DNA of 9,240 bases from contig SXSO01000077.1 of assembly GCA_005792205.1 (NCBI GenBank), positions 1-9,240 of the forward strand, read 5' to 3'. Made by a program: the position numbers and the translations under genes. Origin of the DNA: Bacteroidota bacterium (GTDB lineage: Bacteria; Bacteroidota; Ignavibacteria; UBA10030; F1-140-MAGs086). Positions 1 to 7,669 of this stretch are shown piece after piece (the stretch's first letter is position 1; every line of letters begins with the position of its first letter). A model generated the notes under the pieces. That model had not been told where the DNA came from and ran no database searches. It worked only from the letters and a program-made list of their open reading frames with translations.

Positions 1-107
1 CGCAACAAAAGTAGAATTTCTTTTGCAATTTGAAGTTTGTTGGTAAGTTTAAACGATTATAAAAATGCAAGAGATTTTAATTTGATATATTTTGCAAAAA
101 TTTTTTA

Positions 108-1394
108 GTGTATAAAATTTCTAAATCGCTTTCCAACTCGTTAAGAGAAATCTCAAAATTAAATTATAAAAAAAATACTTTACCAAATGGAATTAGAATT
201 GTTTCAGAAAAAATGGAATCAGTTCGTTCTGTTTCAATTGGTGTTTGGATAAATGTTGGTTCCCAAAATGAAACTGAATCTGAAAACGGAATCTCTCATT
301 TTGCGGAACATATTGTTTTTAAAGGCACAAAAAATTTTTCTCAGAAAAAAATTTCACAAAGCATTGAAGAAATCGGTGGTTACATAAATGCATTCACAAC
401 AAAAGAACATACTTGTTATTTCGCAAAAGTTTTAGACGAACATATTGAAAAAGCAATCGCGGTTTTATCTGATTTAATTCAATTTCCAAAACTCAAAACA
501 GAAGAAATTGAAAAAGAAAAGAAAGTTGTAATTGAAGAAATAAAAAGCGGCGAAGACGATAGTGAAGATCTTTCGCAAGAACTTATTGAAAAAGAAATTT
601 TTCCAAATCACCCAATTGGAAATCCAATTTCAGGAACCAAACAAAGTGTAGAAAATTTCACAAAAAAAAATGTAACATCGTTTTTACATAATAATTACTA
701 TGGTGAAAGTATAGTTATCTCAATTGCGGGAAATTTTAATTACACAAAAGTTTTAAACTTAATTTCAAAATATTTTTCTTCTATCCAAAAAAATGGGAAA
801 GAAAAAAAATTGCTTCCAGAAATTTTAAACTACTCACCAAAAACTATTGAAATAGAAAAACCAATTGCTCAATCGCATATTGTAATTGCAAATAAAACTT
901 GCGGACTTGATGACAAAAGAAGGTATTCACTTTTGTTTTTAAATAATATTTTAGGAGAAGGAATGAGTTCGCGACTTTTCCAAAGTGTGAGAGAAAAATT
1001 TGGATTTGCGTATTCAATTTATTCTTATATAAATCTTATGAAAATTGCGGGAATTTTTGGAGTATATTTTGCAACAGATAAAAATAATATTGAAAAATCA
1101 ATTGATGTGATTGAAAAAGAGTTTAAAAAATTATGCAAAATAAAAATTTCAGAAACCGAACTTGAAAGAACAAAAACCCAAATTAAAGGATCAATTTTAC
1201 TTGGACTTGAAAGCACAAGTAATAGAATGATGCGACTTGGAGGCGATGAAATATATTTTGAAAGACGAACCGATTTAGACGAAATAGCACAACAAATTGA
1301 TGCTGTTTCATCATCAACTATTTTAGAAACAGCAAAAGAATTTTTAAATTGGGAAAAATTTTTTAAAGTAATTTTAAAATCAGAGTTGAAATGA
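108..1394 (+). CDS. M16B zinc peptidase (processing-peptidase-like), cytoplasmic
   Basis: This 428-residue protein belongs to the M16B insulinase/processing-peptidase family, whose members cut peptides inside a closed clamp-like chamber. The inverted zinc motif HFAEH lies at residues 64-68 (bases 297-311), with Glu67 as the catalytic base. The distal zinc ligand is Glu143 or Glu144 in VVIEEIKS. The C-terminal domain has the motif MSSRLFQSVREKFGFAYS, which carries the substrate-binding pair Arg295/Tyr302. One chain therefore holds a complete active site and is probably a homodimer, like Bacillus YmxG/MlpA-type proteins. I see no signal peptide, so a cytoplasmic location is inferred. The start is GTG: the in-frame stop at 78-80 limits extension upstream, and the next ATG (213) would cut into the conserved LPNGIRIV strand. 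The lead of about 20 residues before that strand is longer than usual. The stop overlaps the nuoG start (ATGA), suggesting translational coupling. The substrate is unknown. Family assignment is firm; the exact start is less so. Confidence 0.93.
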   Translation: MYKISKSLSNSLREISKLNYKKNTLPNGIRIVSEKMESVRSVSIGVWINVGSQNETESENGISHFAEHIVFKGTKNFSQKKISQSIEEIGGYINAFTTKEHTCYFAKVLDEHIEKAIAVLSDLIQFPKLKTEEIEKEKKVVIEEIKSGEDDSEDLSQELIEKEIFPNHPIGNPISGTKQSVENFTKKNVTSFLHNNYYGESIVISIAGNFNYTKVLNLISKYFSSIQKNGKEKKLLPEILNYSPKTIEIEKPIAQSHIVIANKTCGLDDKRRYSLLFLNNILGEGMSSRLFQSVREKFGFAYSIYSYINLMKIAGIFGVYFATDKNNIEKSIDVIEKEFKKLCKIKISETELERTKTQIKGSILLGLESTSNRMMRLGGDEIYFERRTDLDEIAQQIDAVSSSTILETAKEFLNWEKFFKVILKSELK

Positions 1395-3106
1395 ATGTAT
1401 CAATAACAATTGATGGAAAAAAAATTGATTGCGATTTTTCAAAAACAGTAATTCAAGTTGCGCAAGAAAATGGAACTTCAATTCCACATTTTTGTTGGCA
1501 TCCAAGTTTATCAGTTTCGGGAAATTGTAGAATGTGTTTAGTTGATGTTGGAATGCCAAAACGAAATCGTGAAGGACAAATTGAGGTTGATGCAAATGGA
1601 AATCCAATAACTCAATTTATGCCAAAACTTGCAATTGCATGTTCTACACAAGTTGCAGATGGAATGGTTGTGGAAACAAAATCTGATAAAATAATAAACG
1701 CAAGAGAAGCAGTGATGGAATTTATTTTGATAAACCATCCACTTGATTGTCCAATTTGTGATGAAGCAGGAGAATGCAAACTTCAAGATTATGCCTATAA
1801 ACACAGCGTTGGTGAAAGTAGATTTGAATTTGAAAAAGTGCAAAAACCAAAACGAGTTGCAATTGGAAAAAATGTAATGCTTGATAACGAACGATGTATA
1901 ATGTGTTCTCGTTGTATTCGCTTTTGTGATGAAATTGTGAAAGAGCCTTCACTTGTATTTTCAGAAAGAGGAGATAATGTTACGCTTACAACGTTTCCCG
2001 GAACTTCGCTTGATAATTCCTATTCAATGAACACAATTGATTTGTGTCCAGTTGGTGCTTTGACAAGTAAAGATTTTCGTTTCAAAGCAAGAGTTTGGGA
2101 TATGTCTTTCACCGATAGTATTTGTGTTGGATGTTCTCGCGGATGCAATACAACAGTTGGGGTTCGCAATAATGAAATTCTTCGCCTAACTCCACGATTA
2201 AATGAAAATGTAAATAGTTATTGGATGTGTGACGATGGAAGATTGAATACATTTGAATTCGTCAATAAAAATCGCATCAAACAACCAATGATAAAACGAG
2301 ATGGAAAATTTTCTGAATGTGAATGGGATGAAGCAATTTCAAAAACAATTTCTGAACTTAAAAGATTTTCTCCATCTGAAATTTTAGTTATTGGGTCTCC
2401 ATTTGCAACAAACGAAGATAATTTTCTTTTGAAAAAATTTGCAAAACAAGTTTTAAAAACTGAAAACATTTGTTTTTTCAATCACATTGTTGAAGGAAAC
2501 AAAGACGAACTTTTAATACTTGAAGACAAAACACCAAACTCATTTGCATTAAAAGAATTTGGTTTTGGAAATGGAAATAATTTTTTGCAAATGATTAGTG
2601 AGAAAAAAATTAGAGCAGTTTATTTACTTGAAGATAACATTGCAACAGATGAAACAATTGTAAATTTACTTTCAAATGTTGATTTTATTGTAACGCATTC
2701 ACCAAATCTTAATGCAACAACACAGATTGCAAGTGTAGTTTTTTCATCTTCAACTTATGCAGAAAAAAATGGAACACTTACAAACTTTGAAGGAAGAGTA
2801 CAACGAATTCGGCCTTCTGTTGCAACGCTTGAACACGATAGAGCTCTTGATGGATTTGCAATGAGTAGACTTGACCAGTTTGGTGCTCACAACGATAGAT
2901 GGACAAAAGGCGAAAAAAGAGATGCTCGTTCTTCGTGGAAAATTATTTTAAATGTTGCAAATGGTTTTGGAGCAAAATGGAAATACAATACAGCAGAAGA
3001 TGTGTTCAAAGAAATTTGTTTAAATGTGAAAAGTTTTGAAAATATGTCGTATGCAAAAATTTCTAATAAAGGATTACTTCTAAAAAAAATGGAAATGTAT
3101 GTTTGA
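1391..3106 (+). CDS. nuoG: NADH-quinone oxidoreductase subunit G (compact NuoG)
   Basis: NuoG carries electrons through the peripheral arm of respiratory complex I, on the cytoplasmic side. All Fe-S ligands of the Thermus Nqo3 type are visible: the [2Fe-2S] N1b site at Cys35, Cys46, Cys49 and Cys84; N3 at His116, Cys120, Cys123 and Cys129 (NHPLDCPIC); N4 at Cys169, Cys172, Cys175 and Cys219 (LCPVGAL); and the optional N7 site at Cys245, Cys248, Cys252 and Cys280. The 35-residue Cys49-Cys84 spacing matches the Thermus form rather than the shorter E. coli spacing, as I recall them. After the 4Fe4S Mo/W bis-MGD domain, the molybdopterin-oxidoreductase-like region is only about 190 residues (about 296-485), ending in the recognisable YAEKNGTLTNFEGRVQ motif. 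Total length is 571 residues, against roughly 780 in Thermus and 900 in E. coli. The ATG overlaps the preceding peptidase stop by 4 bases, and the 3' end overlaps nuoH by 8. The reading frame is intact, so I regard the shortness as natural. Confidence 0.96.
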   Translation: MNVSITIDGKKIDCDFSKTVIQVAQENGTSIPHFCWHPSLSVSGNCRMCLVDVGMPKRNREGQIEVDANGNPITQFMPKLAIACSTQVADGMVVETKSDKIINAREAVMEFILINHPLDCPICDEAGECKLQDYAYKHSVGESRFEFEKVQKPKRVAIGKNVMLDNERCIMCSRCIRFCDEIVKEPSLVFSERGDNVTLTTFPGTSLDNSYSMNTIDLCPVGALTSKDFRFKARVWDMSFTDSICVGCSRGCNTTVGVRNNEILRLTPRLNENVNSYWMCDDGRLNTFEFVNKNRIKQPMIKRDGKFSECEWDEAISKTISELKRFSPSEILVIGSPFATNEDNFLLKKFAKQVLKTENICFFNHIVEGNKDELLILEDKTPNSFALKEFGFGNGNNFLQMISEKKIRAVYLLEDNIATDETIVNLLSNVDFIVTHSPNLNATTQIASVVFSSSTYAEKNGTLTNFEGRVQRIRPSVATLEHDRALDGFAMSRLDQFGAHNDRWTKGEKRDARSSWKIILNVANGFGAKWKYNTAEDVFKEICLNVKSFENMSYAKISNKGLLLKKMEMYV

Positions 3107-4118
3107 AGTTTTCATTGAATCAGTTTTAAAAATAATTATTTTTTTCACGGTTCTAATTTCTTCATCTGCGTATTTAGTGCTTTTGGAAAGAAAAATTTGT
3201 GCATATGTTCAAGATAGAATTGGTCCAAATCGTGTTGGATTTAAAGGACTTTTGCAACCACTTGCCGATCTTTTAAAACTTGTTACAAAAGAAGATATTG
3301 TTCCTAAAAACGCAAATAAATTTATTCATCATTTGTCACCAATAATTTCAGTTGCAATTGCGTTTTCTACAATGGCAGTTATTCCAGTTGGAGATACAAT
3401 TGAAATTTTTGGAAAAGAAATTAAACTTCAAATTGCTGATGTAAATATTGGAATTTTATATATTTTATCGCTTACTTCAATTTCAGTTTATGGAATTGCT
3501 CTGAGTGGATGGTCTTCCAACAATAAGTATTCTTTACTTGGAGGGCTTCGTTCTTCAGCACAAATGATTTCATATGAAATTTCAATGGGACTTGCAATAA
3601 TTGGAGTTGTGATGACTGCAGGAAGTTTAGAACTTGATGAAATTGTAAAATCACAAGCGGGTTTTAAGTGGAATATTTTTCTTCAACCAATTGGTTTTAT
3701 TGTATTTCTTGTAGCATCATTTGCAGAAACAAACCGTACTCCATTTGATTTACCGGAAGCAGAACCAGAACTTGTTGGAGGGTATCACACAGAATATTCA
3801 GGATTAAAATTTGGATTATTTTTTCTCGCTGAGTATACAAATATGATTATCGCAAGTGCAATTATTGTAACACTTTATTTTGGAGGATGGCAAATTCCGT
3901 TTGGAGAAAATTTTATTTCATCTTCGGTTGTTTTAAGTATTACACAAATTTTTTCATTTTTAATTAAAGTTGGACTAATGCTATTTTTCTTTATACTTGT
4001 TCGTTGGACCGTTCCACGATTTCGTTATGATCAATTGATGAATGTTGGATGGAAAATAATGTTTCCACTTTCACTTTTAAATATTTTAATTACAGGAATT
4101 TTTTATTTTCTCTTTTGA
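3099..4118 (+). CDS. nuoH: NADH-quinone oxidoreductase subunit H (NuoH)
   Basis: NuoH is the membrane subunit that joins the two arms of complex I and forms much of the quinone-binding chamber. The 339-residue product has the normal family length and about eight hydrophobic helices, near residues 8-28, 77-95, 115-135, 155-176, 192-208, 236-262, 272-299 and 317-338. Family signatures are LLERKICAYVQDRIGPNRVG (residues 28-47), RSSAQMISYEISMG (151-164), the acidic loop around FAETNRTPFDLPEAEPELVG (208-227) followed by YHTEYSG, and RWTVPRFRYDQLM (302-314). The ATG lies inside the end of nuoG (8-base overlap), so translation of the two is probably coupled. nuoI begins 3 bases after its stop. Nothing is truncated or missing. 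Confidence 0.97.
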   Translation: MFEVFIESVLKIIIFFTVLISSSAYLVLLERKICAYVQDRIGPNRVGFKGLLQPLADLLKLVTKEDIVPKNANKFIHHLSPIISVAIAFSTMAVIPVGDTIEIFGKEIKLQIADVNIGILYILSLTSISVYGIALSGWSSNNKYSLLGGLRSSAQMISYEISMGLAIIGVVMTAGSLELDEIVKSQAGFKWNIFLQPIGFIVFLVASFAETNRTPFDLPEAEPELVGGYHTEYSGLKFGLFFLAEYTNMIIASAIIVTLYFGGWQIPFGENFISSSVVLSITQIFSFLIKVGLMLFFFILVRWTVPRFRYDQLMNVGWKIMFPLSLLNILITGIFYFLF

Positions 4119-4121
4119 TTT

Positions 4122-4622
4122 ATGATAAAAAAACAAATCCGTAAAAACGATTTAAATTTTTTTCAGAGAACATATATCACTGAAATTTTCAAAGGTCTTT
4201 CTTTGACATTTAGAAAAATATTTCAGAAAAAATTTACTCGCCAATATCCTGAAGAAAAATGGAATCCACCAATATCATTTCGTGGTCGTCCCGTTTTAGT
4301 TCAAGAAAAAAATGGAACAGAAAGATGTGTTGCTTGTATGCTTTGTGCGAGAGTTTGTCCTGCACTTGCAATTGAAATTCAAGCGGATGAAACATTTGAG
4401 TATTCAAAAGAAAGATATCCCAAAAAATTTGAAATCAATATGTTACGATGTATCTTTTGTGGCTTTTGTGAGGAAGTTTGTCCCGAAGAAGCAATTGTGA
4501 TGAGTCAAGAATTTGAACTTGTATTTTCAAGTCAAGATGAAGCCATATTTGGGAAAGATAAACTTCTTATTCCAAAAGAAAAATTACAAAATCGGTTAGA
4601 ATTTTTAAGACAATACAGATGA
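4122..4622 (+). CDS. nuoI: NADH-quinone oxidoreductase subunit I (NuoI)
   Basis: NuoI is the ferredoxin-like subunit that holds clusters N6a and N6b and passes electrons toward N2 and the quinone site. The 166-residue protein has two [4Fe-4S] motifs of the form CxxCxxCxxxCP: Cys69, Cys72, Cys75 and Cys79 in CVACMLCARVCP, and Cys110, Cys113, Cys116 and Cys120 in CIFCGFCEEVCP. The basic N-terminal amphipathic stretch (residues 1-45) and the RGRPVL segment before the first cluster are typical of NuoI. Length is close to the usual 160-180 residues. It starts 3 bases after nuoH. It is the last complex I gene here: nuoJ does not follow, and a 145-base gap separates it from an unrelated exported peptidase. 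Confidence 0.96.
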   Translation: MIKKQIRKNDLNFFQRTYITEIFKGLSLTFRKIFQKKFTRQYPEEKWNPPISFRGRPVLVQEKNGTERCVACMLCARVCPALAIEIQADETFEYSKERYPKKFEINMLRCIFCGFCEEVCPEEAIVMSQEFELVFSSQDEAIFGKDKLLIPKEKLQNRLEFLRQYR

Positions 4623-4651
4623 TTTATGAAAAAATTACACAATAATATTAT

Positions 4652-4738
4652 ATGAGAAATTTCTTTTTTATATTTATTTTTTTTCTTGAAACTATGAACA
4701 TCTCCATTTTTCAACTCAACATTTCTGTTGTAAAATAA
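4652..4738 (+). other. 28-codon micro-ORF resembling a Bacteroidota signal peptide
   Basis: This lies in the 145-base gap between nuoI and the exported M16 pair. ATG at 4652 opens a 28-codon frame ending at TAA 4736-4738. The peptide begins MRNFFFIFIFFLETMN and continues ISIFQLNIS. This resembles the start of the next gene (hydrophobic run, then TNMTTFSQLNIN) and that of the second M16 gene (TIMNTTFSQLD). The DNA is also alike: 'actatgaacatctccatttt' here against 'actataatgaacacaacatt' near 6157. It may be the decayed 5' end of a duplicated exported gene, a tiny secreted or membrane peptide, or chance in AT-rich DNA. The rest of the gap shows no convincing promoter or terminator. Existence as a functional gene is unsupported. 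Confidence 0.25.
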
Positions 4739-4767
4739 TGATTACAATTTTTAAATAACAAACTTTT

Positions 4768-6111
4768 ATGAAATCTTTAATTCTTTTTTTAATTATAATA
4801 ACTAATATGACAACATTTTCTCAATTGAATATCAACTATGAAAAATATGAACTTCCAAACGGACTTCAAGTGATTTTGCATAAAGATAATTCTGTTGCAA
4901 TTGTATCAGTAAATATTTGGTATCATGTTGCAAGTGCAAATGAAAAACAAGGACGAACAGGATTTGCACATCTTTTTGAACACCTGATGTTTGAAGGTTC
5001 ACAAAATGTTCCCGATGGAATGTATGATAAAATTGTAGATGGAAGTGGAGGTCAAAACAATGGTTCAACAGGTTTTGACAATACAAACTATTGGTCAATT
5101 GTTCCTAAAAATTATCTTGAATCAGTGCTTTGGTTAGAATCTGATAGAATGGGATTTTTGCTTCCCGGAATTACGCAAGATCGTCTTGATTTACAGCGAG
5201 ATGTTGTGAAAAATGAGCGAAGACAAAGTTATGAAAATCAACCGTATGGAATGTCGTGGATGAAAATTTATGATGCACTTTATCCAAGTGGAGTTCCATA
5301 TAATTGGCTTCCAATTGGTTCGCAAGAAGATTTAACTGCTGCTTCACTTGAAGATGTAAAGGAATTTTTCAAATTATATTATGCACCAAATAATGCAAGT
5401 ATTGTGATTGGTGGCGATATTGATATAGAAGAAACAAAACTTTTTGTGGAAAAATACTTTGGAAGTATTCCAAAAGGAAGAGATATTATTCGTCCAATTC
5501 CACAACCAATTTCTTTGACTGAAACAAAACGATTTGTATTAGAAGACAATGTTCAACTTCCACGACTGTATTTATTTTGGCATTCTGAATCAATGTATGA
5601 AGAAAATGATGCAGCACTTTCAATTTTATCTGACATTCTTTCAAGTGGCAAAAATTCTCGTCTCTACAAAACGCTTGTGTATGAAAAACAAATTGCACAA
5701 GATGTTTCTGCGTTTCAAGACGGAAATGCTCTTTCAGGAAACTTTGGAATAATTGCGACAGCAAAACAAGATATTTCACTTTCTGAAATTGAAAAAATTA
5801 TTTTTGAAGAAATTGAAAAAGTGAAAAAAGATGGAATTACAAAATATGAAATTGAAAAAGCAAAAAATAGTATCAAAGCAAGTTTCATATATCGTCTTCA
5901 ATCGCTTGGAGGATTTGGAAGTAGAACTGATCAACTAAACTATTACAACACATTTTTTGGGAATCCAGGAAGATTTAATGATGATTTGAAACGTTATCAA
6001 CTTGTTACGGAAAACCAAGTGAAAGATGTTACAAACAAATTTATTGACAATAACAAAATGGTTGTTTTAAGTATTGTTCCAAAAAGCAAATTAGATCTAC
6101 AAGCAAAATAA
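4768..6111 (+). CDS. exported M16 peptidase, zinc-bearing subunit of a probable heterodimer
   Basis: This 447-residue M16 peptidase has an N-terminal signal peptide (MKSLILFLIIITNMTTFS, probable cleavage before Gln19-Leu20), so a periplasmic location is inferred. The mature chain opens with YEKYELPNGLQVIL, the usual first strand. The inverted zinc motif HLFEH is at residues 68-72 (bases 4969-4983), with Glu71 catalytic, and the distal ligand is Glu150 in VVKNERRQ. The downstream NQPYG segment is typical of this subgroup. The C-terminal domain reads SRLYKTLVYEKQIAQDVS, where family members with a full active site have RxxxxxxY. Here Val304 and Gln311 occupy or adjoin those positions, so the substrate-binding Arg/Tyr pair is absent. 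The next gene, 8 bases away, has the pair but no zinc site, which strongly suggests that the two act together. The ATG is chosen because it gives the whole signal peptide. No Shine-Dalgarno is visible in the A/T-rich leader. The substrate is unknown. Confidence 0.93.
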   Translation: MKSLILFLIIITNMTTFSQLNINYEKYELPNGLQVILHKDNSVAIVSVNIWYHVASANEKQGRTGFAHLFEHLMFEGSQNVPDGMYDKIVDGSGGQNNGSTGFDNTNYWSIVPKNYLESVLWLESDRMGFLLPGITQDRLDLQRDVVKNERRQSYENQPYGMSWMKIYDALYPSGVPYNWLPIGSQEDLTAASLEDVKEFFKLYYAPNNASIVIGGDIDIEETKLFVEKYFGSIPKGRDIIRPIPQPISLTETKRFVLEDNVQLPRLYLFWHSESMYEENDAALSILSDILSSGKNSRLYKTLVYEKQIAQDVSAFQDGNALSGNFGIIATAKQDISLSEIEKIIFEEIEKVKKDGITKYEIEKAKNSIKASFIYRLQSLGGFGSRTDQLNYYNTFFGNPGRFNDDLKRYQLVTENQVKDVTNKFIDNNKMVVLSIVPKSKLDLQAK

Positions 6112-6119
6112 ATTTTATT

Positions 6120-7565
6120 ATGACAAAAACTATTTTAAACATCTTTTTATTTTTTACTATAATGAACACAACATTTTCACAACTTGATAGAACCATTGTT
6201 CCAACACCAAAAAAAATTTCTCCTGAAACACTTCTCAAACTTCCAAATGTGGAAGAAATAAAACTTGAAAATGGATTGAGAATTTTATTTGTGGAAAATT
6301 CCAAACTTCCTATTGTGAATTCACAACTTGTAATTCATACGGGAAGTAGTATAGAAACACAACAAAATTTTGGCATCGCAAATTTAACCGCAAGTATGTT
6401 GGACGAAGGGACTAAAACCAAATCATCGCTTGAAATTGCTGATGAGATTGATTATTTAGGAGCAAACTTTTCTTCTTCTGCAAGTTATGATGGAATTTTT
6501 ATTTCACTTCAAACACTCAAAGAAAATCTTGATAAAGCATTTGAAATGTATTCTGAAATAATATTTTCACCATCATTTCCTGAAAACGATTTTGAGAGAG
6601 TTAAAAAAGAAATCCTCACAAACTTAACTCAACAAAAAGATAGAGCATCAACTGTTGCATCACTTGTTTTCAATAAAATTCTTTACAAAACACATCCATA
6701 TTCTTCGCAAGTTTCAGGAAATGAAAATACCGTAAAATCAATTTCAATTGAAGATGTGAAAAACTTTTACAAAAATTATTTTGCTCCAAACAATGCAACT
6801 TTAATTTTTGTTGGAGATATAAATAAAACAGAAATTGAAAAACTTGTGAATCAATTTTTTTTAAATTGGGAAAGAAAATCAGTTGAAAGTGATTGTCCTC
6901 TTCTAAAAAAAGAAATGGCTTCAACATCACTTTATATTGTTGATAAACCCAATGCTCCACAATCTGAAATTAGAATTGGACATGTTTCTGTTTCAAGAAT
7001 GACGGAAGATTATTTCAAACTTATGGTGTTGCAACAAATTTTGGGAAGTAGTCATGGAAGATTATTTTTGAATTTACGAGAAGCAAAAGGTTACACATAT
7101 GGAGCATATGCAAATTTTTCATATCGCAAACAAGAAGGTCCATTTGTTGCATCAGCAGGAGTTAGAACTGATGTTACCGATAGTTCTGTTGTTGAATTTC
7201 TATACGAAATAAATAGAATTTATACAGAACTTGTAAGCGATGAAGAGTTTGAAATGTATAAAACGTCTGTTTTACAACGGCTTCCGCGACAGTTTGAAAC
7301 AAATGGACAAATTGCAGATTATCTTTCTTCAATTGCAGTTTATGATTTGCCACTCAACTATTTTTCCAGTTACATAAAAAATATTGAATCAGTTACTAAA
7401 AATGATATTTTGGAAACTGCGAAAAAAAATTTACATCCCGATAATCTTTCAATTGTAATTGTTGGTGACAAATCAAAAATTTTAGATGGACTTAAAAAAT
7501 TAAATTTAGGGAACATTCGCATTTGTGATACTGATGCAAATATATTGGAAGATATTACAAAATAG
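6120..7565 (+). CDS. exported M16 peptidase homologue lacking the zinc site (partner subunit)
   Basis: This 481-residue M16-family protein starts with a signal peptide (MTKTILNIFLFFTIMNTTFS, probable cleavage before Gln21-Leu22). A short linker follows (about residues 22-45), then the first M16 domain from VEEIKLENGLRILF. Where active members have HxxEH, this chain reads NLTAS (residues 89-93, bases 6384-6398), and the distal ligand region reads KKEILTNLTQQ with no VxxE-type match. It should therefore not bind catalytic zinc. The C-terminal domain has a well-kept Arg320/Tyr327 pair in LREAKGYTYGAY (Arg codon 7077-7079, Tyr codon 7098-7100) and the nearby glycine turn SSHGRLF. This matches the non-zinc, substrate-binding subunit of heterodimeric M16B enzymes such as Sphingomonas Sph2681/Sph2682. 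It lies 8 bases after its presumed partner and is almost certainly co-transcribed with it. It ends at TAG. Catalytic inactivity alone and pairing are inferences from motifs. Confidence 0.92.
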   Translation: MTKTILNIFLFFTIMNTTFSQLDRTIVPTPKKISPETLLKLPNVEEIKLENGLRILFVENSKLPIVNSQLVIHTGSSIETQQNFGIANLTASMLDEGTKTKSSLEIADEIDYLGANFSSSASYDGIFISLQTLKENLDKAFEMYSEIIFSPSFPENDFERVKKEILTNLTQQKDRASTVASLVFNKILYKTHPYSSQVSGNENTVKSISIEDVKNFYKNYFAPNNATLIFVGDINKTEIEKLVNQFFLNWERKSVESDCPLLKKEMASTSLYIVDKPNAPQSEIRIGHVSVSRMTEDYFKLMVLQQILGSSHGRLFLNLREAKGYTYGAYANFSYRKQEGPFVASAGVRTDVTDSSVVEFLYEINRIYTELVSDEEFEMYKTSVLQRLPRQFETNGQIADYLSSIAVYDLPLNYFSSYIKNIESVTKNDILETAKKNLHPDNLSIVIVGDKSKILDGLKKLNLGNIRICDTDANILEDITK

Positions 7566-7669
7566 TTTTTCCATTATGAATAATAAAAGATTCGCAATAG
7601 AAAAAAAAATCGCAAAAGAATTTGTTCTCGCAGATTATATTATTAACTAAAAAATAATTTAACATTATT

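Noticed and set aside
1..46. Possible 3' tail of an upstream gene (frame 2 open to TAA at 44-46; frame 1 open to TGA at 31-33)
   Set aside because: Only 10-14 codons are visible and neither tail matches a family I recognise; chance open frames of this length are expected.
78..107. Bacteroidota-type -7 promoter element (TAnnTTTG-like) upstream of the GTG start
   Set aside because: The closest strings, TTAATTTG and TATTTTG, each depart from the consensus, there is no well-spaced -33 TTG, and such strings are common by chance in this composition.
662..670. Run of nine A residues inside the first peptidase gene as a programmed slippage site
   Set aside because: The zero frame continues intact through the run with conserved family sequence on both sides, and Lys/Asn-rich codons explain it.
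1391..3106. NuoG as a formate dehydrogenase or hydrogenase-associated subunit
   Set aside because: The N1b/N3/N4/N7 ligand order, Nqo3-like spacing, lack of molybdopterin-binding features and overlap with nuoH and nuoI favour complex I.
4651..4671. Terminator-like AGAAATTTCT palindrome followed by a T run after nuoI
   Set aside because: The palindrome is all A/T except one pair and leaves almost no stem once a loop is allowed, so it is not a convincing intrinsic terminator.
7576..7650. 24-codon ORF (MNNKRFAIEKKIAKEFVLAD...) in the 104-base gap before the last gene
   Set aside because: It has no recognisable family, signal or domain, and short Lys-rich frames are expected in A-rich DNA; I also saw no terminator hairpin or promoter in this gap.
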